A DNA stretch of 64,000 bases. Origin: Lophium mytilinum. Taxonomy: Eukaryota; Ascomycota; Dothideomycetes; Mytilinidiales; Mytilinidiaceae. How positions within the stretch are numbered: position 1 is the first letter of the stretch; every line of letters starts with the position of its first letter. The DNA lies in NCBI GenBank assembly GCA_010093605.1, contig MU004189.1, positions 751,834-815,833 of the forward strand, given 5' to 3'. A model generated the notes under the pieces. It saw nothing but the letters and a program-made list of their open reading frames with translations, had not been told where the DNA came from and made no database searches. Position numbers and translations under genes: made by a program. Below, one piece after another: positions 20,273 through 30,283 of this stretch.

Positions 20273-21181
20273 TTACGAAAACATGTCTAAAAGGAACAGT
20301 AGTACCCAGGCATATTCGGCTCGAAACGGGTCCAGTATTTGCTCGATCCAGTAGCCCCAGTCATCCCTCCATGCTCCACACCCAAACAGCGCTCTTGAAT
20401 ACTCCCAGTAGCTTGGATACCATCCAGAGAACTCCCAGTCGATGATCACAAGCTCTAGGTCCGTTGTGTCCCACTGGACTTTGCCGTTTTCTGTTGTCGT
20501 CGGGGGATTACGGAACATTATATTTTTTCGCTGAAAATCTCCATGCGTGAAAACCGGGGCGTGACTATGAAAGATATCCTTGAAGGCGCGCGAGAAGTGC
20601 TCCGCCTTGTGTTTAGTAAGGCCTTCCTTGACATATCTGGCGAGCATAGTCTCATTTAGGTCCGACTCGGTATCGAACGGCCCATTGAATAGCTGCGAGC
20701 CATCCTCCAAATTGAAAAGCCCATCCGGCAATCCACGATGACCAAAGCTGCAGTATCCTCCCGGTGATTGTAACTTCCGCATCTCTTCGAAATGAAGGCG
20801 GAGATTCGAAGACACTCCCTCTTTTGCCGCTGGATCCATCTTTGACCAAATGGAACCTAGAGTCGGACCTCTAATGCGCTCCATGACGATGTAGCTGTAG
20901 GTGTACTTGTCGGGTCCGAGCCTCTGGTATAGCGCATAGACCCGAGGTACTGGAATAGTCGTTGACTGTTTTAGAAAGAGCATTGTCTCTCCCTCTTGTA
21001 GATTGACAAAGGCACCATATTTGACAACGAAGTGATCGCCAACTCCGACGACTTTGCCCGACACCACTGACATGCGCTCATTGAGGATTTCCGTTGCAGA
21101 TTTGATCTCTTCTATCGTGGGCAGTATAGCAGGAAGGCTTCCTTCATCAGCAAAGTACGGTAGGCTGAAGGAGGCCATCAT
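20273..21181 (-). CDS. APH-family phosphotransferase-like protein
   Basis: Single-exon protein of 302 residues with the aminoglycoside phosphotransferase/choline kinase-like fold. The Brenner-type catalytic motif HGDFQRKN is at 213-220 (catalytic D215, metal-binding N220), and the DFG-equivalent IIDWEFSGWYPSYWEY has D248. The N-lobe has VVKYG (K54, probable ATP lysine), LFLKQSTTIPVPRVYA and IVMERIRGPTL, all typical of the large fungal APH expansion. No signal peptide or membrane segment is visible. Members phosphorylate small molecules or are uncharacterised; the substrate cannot be read from sequence, and antibiotic resistance should not be assumed. Either Met1 or Met2 could be the start. 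Confidence 0.88.
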   Translation of the reverse strand: MMASFSLPYFADEGSLPAILPTIEEIKSATEILNERMSVVSGKVVGVGDHFVVKYGAFVNLQEGETMLFLKQSTTIPVPRVYALYQRLGPDKYTYSYIVMERIRGPTLGSIWSKMDPAAKEGVSSNLRLHFEEMRKLQSPGGYCSFGHRGLPDGLFNLEDGSQLFNGPFDTESDLNETMLARYVKEGLTKHKAEHFSRAFKDIFHSHAPVFTHGDFQRKNIMFRNPPTTTENGKVQWDTTDLELVIIDWEFSGWYPSYWEYSRALFGCGAWRDDWGYWIEQILDPFRAEYAWVLLFLLDMFS

Positions 21182-21572
21182 AGAAACTGTCGAAGAAATC
21201 TAGAGTGAAATTGGGGCGACTAATGGTAGTGTGACGGAGAAGAGAAAGATGGTACCTAAGGAGTGAGATGCGTCGTGCGCCACAGCTTGGACCGCTTCTG
21301 CCTGCATCCTCACATTCACGCCACCCCCGTCTTCACTGTCTCTTTCTCTTCAATCATGCCGGCAATTCCAAACCGACCCTCTGTATCTTCCAGCTATCAA
21401 ACTTCGGACTACGCACTAGTCTTTAGTGAGCGACCATTGCCCAAAGACAGCTAGCGCGAGACTATCACATTTCAGACTTCTATAGGAGCTTTCAAATACA
21501 GAGACCCCCACTCAAAGTTTTCTACTTCTCGTCCAACTTTTCTTGTGTTGACCGGCCGCTATTGATTTTCTC
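21182..21572. other. Intergenic region, no supported gene
   Basis: A 391-bp gap holding the APH-family promoter and the 3' flank of the membrane-HET gene. Nothing else is visible. Confidence 0.5.
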
Positions 21573-23843
21573 TCATATCAGGTTGAAAGTTTCAATAGGA
21601 TACTGGCCCAAAGCCTCTCCATACATCAATCCATGAACGTAACAATCTCCCACCAACTTCCAAGTGTTGCCCTCCGCTTTCCTCACCACAAAAGGCGTCT
21701 CAGCTCCCAGGAAGAGAACCAGGAAGTCGTCCTTTTGTGTGCCCGGCGGCACCACTGCCATCTTTCCCCCACCCGTGACCGCAAACCGTCTCCCAGCCGC
21801 GCATACCAGACCACGACACCACTCCGCCATCGACGCCACGTCTTCCAAGATCAAAGCCGGCACGTCGGATTCTGAAAGCTGTGTGCCGTTGGCCAGTATA
21901 CGCGACTGGAACTCAAAGGTCCTCTTTGAAGCCTTGTATCGTTCACTGCAAGCCATGGGAGCCGGGTGAATGAAGTCACCTGTTCCGTCCCGCTCTCGTA
22001 CTAAATCCCCAATCAGGGTGCGCCATAAAGCTTCGTCGCGCGGCTGAGTACTAGTGCTTAATTGGTAATTCTCGGGGTGACGGAGCGCTAGAAGCTGGGC
22101 ATACTCGGGGCCTATTGGGTAATTCGCAGGGCAGCGGAGCGCTAGGAGCTCGACCTCACTCATGAATCGTAGTGTCAGGGCGGCTAGGGAGTCTTTGGGG
22201 TCGTCCAAGGTATTTCCGTCTCCCATCCACGGGTAGATGTTGGCTGAGACCGCGTCTATTTTTTCGACCACCAGTGCTTGTACTGACAATGTGGTAGATG
22301 AGGCGTTGATAGAGATTGTCGGTATAGTTGAGCCAGACGCCGCATAGACGGCTCTTTCATAGCACGCTTGCAGCGGCGATACATCTGGCAGACAGCTGTA
22401 ATCTGGCACCCAGGACGGTAGGCCGTCAATCTCTCGCTTGTGTCCGATTCCAGCGTATTGCAGCGACTCCAATCTCTCATCTTGCTGCAGCAGCAGTTTC
22501 GTTGTACGCCTGTATACTTCTTCTGGGGTCTCACCGAACGACTTAAAGAGTCTGCCTTTATGCTTCTCTGCACTGAGGGCAACAAGACTAAACACATAGT
22601 CCTCTTTTCGCGTGGCCTTGAACATGATAGCCTCACGTAAAATGGTGGTCAGACTCGCCTCCAGTCCCCGTTGGGCCCTTATCCTGAACCCCGCAAGTGT
22701 ATTCACCTGGGCGAACCCCTTTCCCCTCCCTTCATCCATCATAACCATCGACTCCCGCATATTCCCGCGCGATTCATCTCCGAGGTAATAGCAAACGGAA
22801 GCGAGTAAATCCCAATGTAGCCACACATTGCCATACCTGACGTCTACCTGGGGGGCAACGGAAATCTCCTGAATGATCCAAACACGAAAGAAACAGGGTC
22901 GTCCGATCATATCCCTTAATATCTGAATATGCTTATCATCCTGTTTACCGTCGACGGTCGCTATTTCAAGCAGTTCCTCCCTCTGCTTCCTTATGTCTTT
23001 GATTCTAACATAATTGGCTTTATTCATCGCCTTCAACGCTCTCCCTGCCTCCTGTGCCTCGAAGGATTCGCCAACCCATAATATTGTCCGCCGCGCACCG
23101 CTGTAAATCTCGCGCATGAGCGGGATCTGCGCGCCTTTTTCCGTGGAGCTGGGTGACTGGTCGATGCAGATGTAGTCGAGCCAGACAAAACGGGGTTCCA
23201 GGATGGAAGCGCGGTCGGTGAGGACCTTAAACGCATTTTCGGGGAACTTCATGCAGTAGCGATTTTTGTCAACATGGAGGACGAGGAATCTGGTAGGCTT
23301 CTCGCTGCCCCAGCAGTATGAGAGCGCGTCATATACCGGAGTATCCGGCGAATCGAGATCGTGCATTTCGAGCGTGCAATGTAGGGTGCGTGACCTCCGT
23401 GTATGTACACGGAGGAGCCGGAAAGAACGAGGGGAAGGTAGAGATTCGTAGGTGTATGCTGAGTATTGAGGTGCTCGATCAAGAGATCCGCCTGATTGGA
23501 TGAAGGGCAACCATCTGCGACGAGTCGCTGCGGAGGCGTAGGTACATAAGATGCAGTAACGCCTGATGAGCATAATTGGCCCGACGCATACCCAGATGGG
23601 TATTCCAGGGATGGCTCCTCCAATCGCAATGGCGGCAAATAAGATTGTAGCGTAGGGGTTGGCGGCTTCCTCAGTGAGAGTTTGGGACTCGCGATTGAAG
23701 TATAACCAAAGCATTATCACCACGGGGCTGGAAAGTAAAAGGGCGTACACTTCCACCTTAGCCAGGAAGATGACATTTGACATAGTGAGGTAGCGCAACA
23801 GCAAAACCGTTAGGAGGTACTGCATCACTCCCTCTGCATTCAT
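21573..23843 (-). CDS. HET-domain protein with N-terminal membrane segments
   Basis: A 756-residue frame. The first ~95 residues contain two or three hydrophobic stretches (LLTVLLLRYL, YALLLSSPVVIMLWLYF, ILFAAIAIGGAIPGIPIWVCVGPIML). The HET domain spans about 165-330, with YDALSYCWGS, FVWLDYICIDQ, MREIYSGARRTILWVGE and CFFRVWIIQEI blocks. The rest resembles the long C-terminal part of other HET proteins (conserved ARxxxDYVFSLVALS-like segment near 425) with no NACHT or repeat domain. HET proteins mediate heterokaryon incompatibility and related cell death; a specific role here is inference. The frame may be extended upstream: a hydrophobic ORF at 24152-23865 could be its first exon through a possible 69-bp intron (GTAACT ... 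GGGCAG), but the donor is weak. Confidence 0.85.
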   Translation of the reverse strand: MNAEGVMQYLLTVLLLRYLTMSNVIFLAKVEVYALLLSSPVVIMLWLYFNRESQTLTEEAANPYATILFAAIAIGGAIPGIPIWVCVGPIMLIRRYCILCTYASAATRRRWLPFIQSGGSLDRAPQYSAYTYESLPSPRSFRLLRVHTRRSRTLHCTLEMHDLDSPDTPVYDALSYCWGSEKPTRFLVLHVDKNRYCMKFPENAFKVLTDRASILEPRFVWLDYICIDQSPSSTEKGAQIPLMREIYSGARRTILWVGESFEAQEAGRALKAMNKANYVRIKDIRKQREELLEIATVDGKQDDKHIQILRDMIGRPCFFRVWIIQEISVAPQVDVRYGNVWLHWDLLASVCYYLGDESRGNMRESMVMMDEGRGKGFAQVNTLAGFRIRAQRGLEASLTTILREAIMFKATRKEDYVFSLVALSAEKHKGRLFKSFGETPEEVYRRTTKLLLQQDERLESLQYAGIGHKREIDGLPSWVPDYSCLPDVSPLQACYERAVYAASGSTIPTISINASSTTLSVQALVVEKIDAVSANIYPWMGDGNTLDDPKDSLAALTLRFMSEVELLALRCPANYPIGPEYAQLLALRHPENYQLSTSTQPRDEALWRTLIGDLVRERDGTGDFIHPAPMACSERYKASKRTFEFQSRILANGTQLSESDVPALILEDVASMAEWCRGLVCAAGRRFAVTGGGKMAVVPPGTQKDDFLVLFLGAETPFVVRKAEGNTWKLVGDCYVHGLMYGEALGQYPIETFNLI

Positions 23844-23864
23844 CTGTATCTGCCCTCCGAGCAG

Positions 23865-24152
23865 CTAGTCGGGCTGGTCGGTATGGAACCAAGTCCATAT
23901 ATTCTTTCCGAGAGTTACGGCTTCTGGGAGCAGCCCGTATGAGGGCGCATAGATGGCCACGGGGTGGAAATAAATGACCCAGGGGGTAGAGAAAGTGACC
24001 AGAGGGATTAGGTCAGGTATGTAGAAGGCTGGGTTAGCGAGATAGGAGACGATCCTGGCGATAAAGGCGTGCAAAGCAGCCGTCCCAATGATGGAGAGAA
24101 AAGCTAGGGATCTGGCTTTGAGCACTTGGCGCTCAACGTCGCTGAATTCCAT
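23865..24152 (-). CDS. Small hydrophobic ORF, possible first exon of the HET gene
   Basis: A 95-residue frame starting MEFSDVERQ with two hydrophobic segments (SLAFLSIIGTAALHAFIARIV and IPLVTFSTPWVIYF). It ends 21 bp before the HET start codon on the same strand. Either it is a separate small membrane protein, or it is spliced to the HET frame (for example donor GTAACT after PEA, acceptor GGGCAG before ATACAG, phase 0), which would give a multi-pass membrane-HET protein. I recognise no family. Confidence 0.4.
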   Translation of the reverse strand: MEFSDVERQVLKARSLAFLSIIGTAALHAFIARIVSYLANPAFYIPDLIPLVTFSTPWVIYFHPVAIYAPSYGLLPEAVTLGKNIWTWFHTDQPD

Positions 24153-25280
24153 GCTGCGGTACCTCCCAGAGAGATTATTTAATCAATAGGAGGGCTTTTT
24201 GGTGGAAGGTGAGGGGATGAAAAAGCAGTGGCGGGGGAGAGGGGAGCGGAAAGGGGTGATCGAGACCCAAGAGAGAGGAAGGCGAGCTCGAGAAGAAAGG
24301 GGAATAATAGTACAGAGAGTATACCTAGGAGTAAATCTATATTTGATAGAAGTATGATGAGGAGTGTTGAGAGGTTGATGGACAGGATATGTGTGACCAT
24401 GCTCTGGTGCGGCTGAGCGACGCCCACGCTAATACATATTGAGCTCCTGAGAACGGTGTTAATGGACATATTATAGAAGAATTTGGCTCTACGTTGCGCT
24501 GAAGTATTTAGTTCTGTTTGCTTTCCGTTGAGATGTACGCTGGATGTACTTTAAGATAGAATATGTAGAAATTCCGTGCCAGTTCCGTGCCAATAGGCCG
24601 GTGCAAATTGAAATGCGAACACGCTAGAGATTAAGCTGCGGTGGGAGTGCAGGAAAGCCTAGCTCAGATCCCCTTGAATGGGCCAGCATGCCTGTGAGGC
24701 CCAAGGCTGGGTGCAGGGCTATCAAATTGGATGAATGAGCGCCACCAATAAATTTCAGCGACCTCAACTCCAGGCAACGACGTGGCAGCTGTCGTGGGGT
24801 ATCTGCTACGCCCCATCTTTTCTAGAGACTCGTCATCCCAGCTCTCCCTTCTCTGGCTAGTCCCGAAGTAAAATCTTGAATTATTACGGTAGCCAGATCT
24901 CTTGGAATGGAACCGCTCTAACATGTCGTCCTTCCAATATCATAGATCGGACAGCTCCCTGGCTAGCGTCAGATTACTGGAGCTCCGTATAGACCCTTCT
25001 AGTCCTCATGGATTATGGTGCAAGCTAGGATGCTGTGGCACTCAACAACAATACTCGAGCCTTCGCTACCGTTACATACCGGCAGAGCACCTGCCCGCCT
25101 ACAGCTGCGATAGAAATCGACCATCAGACTTCCAAACTCAACAATATAAGGTGTTTAAGAGTAACTTATAAGCCAGCGGTGAGGCGGTGCAGTTCTACAG
25201 AGATAGCACGAGGGCTAGCCGATCCTATAACGTCCGAACAAAAAGCGGTTAACAGCAGGCCCTTACAATTATCGGCGAAC
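24153..25280. other. Mostly empty region with one hydrophobic ORF
   Basis: At 24469-24179 (minus) lies a 96-codon frame with a long hydrophobic core (LSTLLIILLSNIDLLLGILSVLLFPFLLELAFLSL, in parts), possibly another piece of the membrane-HET locus, but I found no donor/acceptor pair joining it in frame. From 24480 to 25280 I see no domain, tRNA or obvious repeat. Confidence 0.35.
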
Positions 25281-26148
25281 CTAGGCTGCTTGTGCCGAAT
25301 ACGGTTCTTGGAGGTTTATCTTACGGTATTTCCATGCTATCCAGACTCCTACAACTGTGGCAAGGGCACTGATGACGCCAATGACGATACCCACTATCGC
25401 GCTCGTGCCTAAAGAGTCACTTCCGCCTCCAGATTTGCTATTCACCGGCGGTTGAGCTGTTGCACTAGACTGTGCTGTAGACGACGTTGATGACTGCGAA
25501 ACTGCTAGTACTGATGAACAAAACCATACTTCCGGATGGCAGAAATCGCATGCTTATGACTTACCAGTTGAAGTTACGCGTGCTAGTTGGAACTCTGCTA
25601 CACTCGAGAACGCGGTTTGGCATGCATATCCCGTTCTGGCGTCTCCTGTCATAGCAGCGTCAGAATAGATGACGCCAGTGAAGCAATAGCCATCACTGCC
25701 GTAGCTTGTCAGCAGAGGAGATATGTTTGCAAGGCGGCCTCACCATTTCGTTGTTCTTTCGACGGTACCACCCTGTCCGACGAATATACGGTCGGCTCCG
25801 TTGGTGTATGTGCAGCCCGAAGGCAGGGTATAGGGACTGACATCGGCAGTACCACTGCAGCCCCAATGGCCAGCATCGGTAAGAATTATCGTCTTGTCGG
25901 CGGGGCAATTCAGGGACGTCCCTGTGTGAATGGTATCGTAAGTTGTGTGCGATGGCTAGAAAATGCGCAGCCAGAAAGCAACAGCGGATGTACTTACACG
26001 ATCCATCAAACCTCGTGTTGCCTATGAAGTCTTCATTAGCAACTGCGCCTCTCAGATCAACGTGATTCTCTGGGCGCCTGCTACGTGAAGTCGCAACCGG
26101 TGTGAATAGAACGTTGGCCCAGATGCTCAGGCTTGCGGCAAGCCGCAT
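25281..26148 (-). CDS. Single-pass membrane surface protein, four exons
   Basis: Exons read on the minus strand, 26148-25998, 25921-25744, 25695-25565 and 25504-25281, give 227 residues. Layout: a signal peptide (MRLAASLSIWANVLFTPVAT), an ectodomain with exactly six cysteines (C56, C72, C87, C110, C114, C135; probably three disulfides), a Ser/Thr/Gln-rich stalk (about 151-188), one transmembrane helix (about 189-211), and a short cytosolic tail starting KYRK. The layout resembles fungal wall-sensor or Mid2-like surface proteins, but the ectodomain belongs to no family I recognise. Introns are 76, 48 and 60 bp with GTAAGT, GTGAGG and GTAAGT donors; each junction restores frame and one of them creates C110. 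The last acceptor is TAGCAG, a tandem NAGNAG site that could add or drop one Ala. Confidence 0.78.
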
Positions 26149-26483
26149 ATCTCAGACTGGAACTAGGTCGCAAACTCAAGAACGGCTGGTAATAACTTTG
26201 TCTCGGCTTGGCCCCAAGTTTCGAGCGGGGCTTCCGCAGCTTTATACTGGGGGACAATCACGCAACGGAACTCAGCCTAACTCATACCTTTGTAGCTTAC
26301 AGTTCCCCCCCCCGGTCAGGCTGGACACCACCATGCGCAGGACAGGGGAGACTTTAAGGAGGAAGCAAGTCGCGATTGGCTTTTAGTGCAAGAAATAAGT
26401 TCTGTTTTTTTCGGCTAAAGATGGGACTGGCGGTAATATAAAGCTGTGGGCCTGCCATTAACTCAACTTAATAGCACCTTTTA
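26149..26483. other. Intergenic region, no supported gene
   Basis: A 335-bp gap containing the promoter of the surface-protein gene and the broken 5' side of the HET pseudogene. A run of nine C residues lies near 26307. No other feature seen. Confidence 0.45.
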
Positions 26484-27311
26484 TGGATCGTTGCGTTATG
26501 TATCAACCAACCCAACATCAGCGAACGGCATCACTAGGTCAAGCTGATGAGTGAGATTTACGCGTCGGCAAAACGGGTCCTCGTGTGGCTTGGGGAGACA
26601 GAAAACAACAGCGACTCTGCTCTGACTTATCTCAAGTGGATTGACAAGACTGGGGGACTCAAGGTCTTTTCGGATCGCCATTTCATCGAAGACACTCAGT
26701 GGATTGAAGGTGAGAAAGTCAAAGTCCGCCAATACTTTGTCTATTTCGACCGATTTCTCCAGTATGACGAAAGAAAATATGTCCATGATCAACTCAACCG
26801 AGAATACTGGAGTAGGATGTGGATTATCTAAGAGATACTACTCAACCAGCAGGTTCTGGTGCTCTGTGGCTCTCATATCGTCAATTGGGCTGTAATCGAG
26901 AATTTTGTGACAAAAATCGACAGTCTAGAACAAAACGGAGAAAGAGTGTTAGCAACCATCGCTCGCCTTACAGCTACCCAACGGTATCGAATTGTCCAGG
27001 TGAAACGGAAATAGCGGTTCATCCGGGATCGCGAGAATCCCCGTGGAAACTGGCTCAACGTTGGGTGCCGTAAGGTGATGAGCGTGATCCAAATTTTTGA
27101 ACTGTTATCAGCCTTCCGCGACTCTAAGTGTCATGATCCCAGGCGCGATGATATTCCTGCAACTACAGGCTCTCGGCCGACGACCTCGCGTCAATTGTTC
27201 TCTGATGCGTTGTTGGAAAGTCAAACAAGATCCAGCTGGAATCAGATGCGAGGGGTTTTGCGCATGTTCTCGCGCGTAACATGCATCTTCAACGGAACCA
27301 CGAACTCGTGA
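26484..27311 (+). pseudogene. HET-domain pseudogene
   Basis: One continuous reading frame retains HET-domain blocks in the right order: WIVALCINQ (normally WIDALCINQ), MSEIYASAKRVLVWLGE, YWSRMWII-stop-EI (normally RxWxxQE), VLCGSHIVNW, and LLSAFRDSKCHDPRRDD. It is interrupted by in-frame stops at 26535 (TAG), 26829 (TAA) and 27012 (TAG), and the 5' part, with the start codon and the first HET motif, is missing. The stop at 26829 replaces the conserved Gln of WIIQEI, and all three stops fit single CpA to TpA changes on the coding strand. No intact product is expected. Confidence 0.85.
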
Positions 27312-28255
27312 ATATGGTAGAAGAGCTTTTCCGCGGTAGACTGGAAATTGAGGACAAGCGGATCGACCTGTCTCGGTCGTGCGGTATACGCGCTGTGCAG
27401 CCGTCTCTCGACAGCCATCCATTCAATCGCAAGCCGACTTGGAAAAGAGATGGATAAAAGTTGAGAATGGATGCTACAGATGGTTATCTGCTATGACCAC
27501 TGACCTTTTGAGTTTGGATATGCTTAGGGAGCTTGCCTCCTAGCAGCAGATGGCCTCAAGAGAATGTGAGGCAGTCGGAACGCGAGATGCCCACTGGATA
27601 CATCTAGATAAGACGGCAATTCGAAAGTGGAGGGATCTGATGGGATGCACGAGATGAAAAAGTAGGCAAGGTACACAGAAGGTACGTGTGTCTTTTCTCT
27701 AAAGGTTCTTGGGCTGATTACATAATCAAGGATGAAACCACGCGCTAAGCCGAAAGGGAGTGTTCTCTTAATCCGCTTCACGCTTGCCGTCCGAGTCTCT
27801 ATGAATGCTGCTTCTTGTACACATTATCGCCGTAAATAAAGATGGCGATGTCAATTCAGGCTATCGCGGAATCGGCCTCACTGAACGGCCCGGTCCACGG
27901 GTCCTACATACTTGTACGACCACAAAGATTGTATTGCTCAATGCATACATCTATCTGATAGCCTTGGCCAAAGAAACCGAAAGCTCGGTTTGCTTGAACC
28001 AGCGCTCCAAACTACTACTATAGCTCATAAGCTCCAGCTAGCTTCGCGCGAGAGTTGTTTGAGCGGAGCAAACAATTGCTAGAGATGATATTGGTGATGC
28101 CACTAGACACCAGTCATTGGACCAAAACTCTGATTGTGGGAAGTCACGTCGGCACTATCAAGACAGCCGGATCGATCTCATATAAACCGGCTGAAGGCCG
28201 AACGGAGCAATCTCAGTTTGATCACTTACCCCAACTTGAATTCCTTTTGAAAGTC
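27312..28255. other. Intergenic region with TATA box of the next gene
   Basis: About 940 bp with no supported gene. The first part may hold further decayed HET sequence. A TATAAA at 28181-28186 lies 70 bp before the next start codon and supports beginning that gene at 28256 rather than further upstream in the same open frame. Confidence 0.5.
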
Positions 28256-29044
28256 ATGTCATCGAGATATCCTCCACCGAAGACTCGCTCACTCCCGCCG
28301 GCGTATGGCAGATACCCGCCTGAGCATGACGAGTATGACGAGTATGGACGCGCAGTCCAAGTGAGATCACCGCACAACGCTGGTGTTGTCTACGAAGATC
28401 CTCGATACTTCAGCTCTGCTCCTCGATCCGAACCTAGGCGGGCCGGGCGAAGCGTCCACTTCGACAAGGCCCTCGTCCAGCTAGCAGAAGGGTACGAAGC
28501 AGCAGAACCAGTAATTACAGAATTCAAGGCCGGGTTCGATCAGGAGATGGGCGCTATCAAGATGTACGCCGACGATGAGATCTTGGACAGGCTATGGCAT
28601 GCTAGAGTGCAGTTTAAGCCAAAAGCGGACCAGAGGAAGGGAAAGGATCAGGAAGATCAGGACGATGATAACGGCTCAGAAGAAGAGCTGCTGGCGAAGA
28701 GCAAAGACTTTCAGAAGTCGCTACAGGCGCTGATTCGCGGGTTGGAAAGCTCGATGAATGCGACGCCTACGCTCCAGTCAAAGTCAAAACTTACACAAAA
28801 AGAGAAGGAGAATGTCGAGCGGGTAGTCAGGAAGCTTCGGCCGGCATCGGAAGAGTGTCTGAAGCTTGCTAGGCAAGCGGGGAAGCGCGTTACACAGCTT
28901 CAGGAGTTGTTGAAGGAGTTGGCATATCTCAAGCTCATGATCGATGAGTGGCCAGAGTTCACGTCGCCTGAAAGCCGCAGAAGGAACGATGAGAGCTTCG
29001 AAGAGGGAGAAGACTATGACAATGGATCACGGGAAGAGGATTAG
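28256..29044 (+). CDS. Unrecognised coiled-coil-like protein of 262 residues
   Basis: Single exon beginning MSSRYPPPK. The open frame continues upstream to about 28085, but a TATAAA at 28181-28186 and the change in composition favour the ATG at 28256. The N-terminal 70 residues are rich in Pro, Arg and Tyr and probably disordered. Residues of about 75-250 are highly charged and helical in character, with an acidic stretch (EDQDDDNGSEEE) in the middle and heptad-like Leu spacing near the end (LKLARQAGKRVTQLQELLKELAYLKLM). The C-terminus is acidic. There is no signal peptide or membrane segment. I recognise no family. It converges with the MOSC gene, with 145 bp between stop codons. Confidence 0.65.
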   Translation: MSSRYPPPKTRSLPPAYGRYPPEHDEYDEYGRAVQVRSPHNAGVVYEDPRYFSSAPRSEPRRAGRSVHFDKALVQLAEGYEAAEPVITEFKAGFDQEMGAIKMYADDEILDRLWHARVQFKPKADQRKGKDQEDQDDDNGSEEELLAKSKDFQKSLQALIRGLESSMNATPTLQSKSKLTQKEKENVERVVRKLRPASEECLKLARQAGKRVTQLQELLKELAYLKLMIDEWPEFTSPESRRRNDESFEEGEDYDNGSREED

Positions 29045-29189
29045 ATTGAACCAAAAGTATGTAGGTAGCTCATCAACTTTTATAGCAACTGCGTTGACAC
29101 GTCATGAGGTTGAAGAGAATTGTCGTTCAAGCATTGAGGTCGAAGTGGTGGTATCATGAGAAAACGCTCTTCTCGATAGCCCGGTATCA

Positions 29190-30283
29190 CTACATTTTCC
29201 AATCTGTAGTATCGTTAGCGTGGGATTCTGCCTTTCTTTCGAGCGGGAGCGCACTCCATGTTGTCGGCTCCGAGTTCCGCTTTGTAACGAACACTTCGTC
29301 ACCTATCCTCACTCGCTTCGCTTCGTCCTTTGGTTCCAGAAATCCGTACCTCCCAAAAACAGGAGTATACTTGATGCCTTTATCAACTCTCCTATCCTTT
29401 TGTAACTTCTTCAAAATAGTCCCCGCTTCTCCAGTCCCGGGTTTGCCAGTAGAGTAGTCGACGTTGATGCTTGCGCAGCGACCACAGTTGTGCTTGAGGG
29501 ATATCTCAGCATCACCTAAGCGGACTGCCCCCCACAAATCTTCTTCCCATGCTGACCCGGCTCCTTCTACAACAACATTCGGTCTGAATTTGGTGATATC
29601 CATCTCTTCGCCTTCTGGAAGTCGGGAGGATACGTCTTCCAATGATTTCTGGGATACAACCAGATAAGAAGCACAATCCGTGAACGTGAGCTGATCGGAT
29701 TCTTGTTTCGACGGGGCCAGGCCTGGGACAATGCTTGTGATGCTTGAAAACCATGATCCTGTTGGCTTTTCGATCTCTTCTTCTCCAAAGAGAGAAGGCC
29801 TCGTATTGTTACCTACATGAACCAAGATGACGTCGTAACCAAAGCAATCAGAGAACCACTTGTTGAAGCTCTCCTGCATTTTGTAGCCGTCGAGACCACT
29901 ACGATACATGGAAACCTCAACAGTATCTAGGCCAGTGACGTCAGGCAGGAGAGGAACAGAGAGTTGCTTCTCTTCGCCACTTGGAGGCTTAAATGTTACG
30001 ATGATACTACCGGCCCCCGATTCATCTTCTTCTGGAAAGATGATGCGGGTGAAGAAAAGGGTCATTGCCGTGACTTTAGAGACCTGCATGGGTTCGTAGC
30101 GATCCGGATGGACCCTGAGCAGGATGTATTTTCGATCGTACGGAAACCCATATTTTGTGACGACGGTCTCGGTTACTGCAGTGGGTCGCAGTGACTTGAT
30201 GGGGTACGTGTATAGCTATTTTAAGGGATACTCAATTAGATGAAACTATTGAAGTGAAGCTGACTTACTTGGCTGATCTTCAT
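29190..30283 (-). CDS. MOSC-domain protein (mARC-like)
   Basis: Two exons read on the minus strand, 30283-30269 (encoding only MKISQ) and 30215-29190, give 346 residues across a 53-bp intron with a GTAAGT donor. The N-terminal beta-barrel domain begins LYTYPIKSLRP and continues GFPYDRKYILLRVHP, both hallmarks of MOSC_N. The C-terminal MOSC domain has FRPNVVVEGAGSAWEEDLW, then CGRCASINVDYSTG with the conserved Cys motif that in related enzymes contributes the molybdenum-cofactor ligand, and KYTPVFGRYG. The family includes mitochondrial amidoxime-reducing components and the C-terminal domain of cofactor sulfurases. No clear mitochondrial presequence or membrane anchor is visible, so it may be cytosolic. 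The substrate is unknown. Confidence 0.9.

Noticed and set aside
20273-21181. Reading the APH-family gene as an antibiotic-resistance determinant
   Set aside because: Fungal APH-fold proteins are a large, mostly uncharacterised family; nothing here indicates aminoglycoside as substrate.
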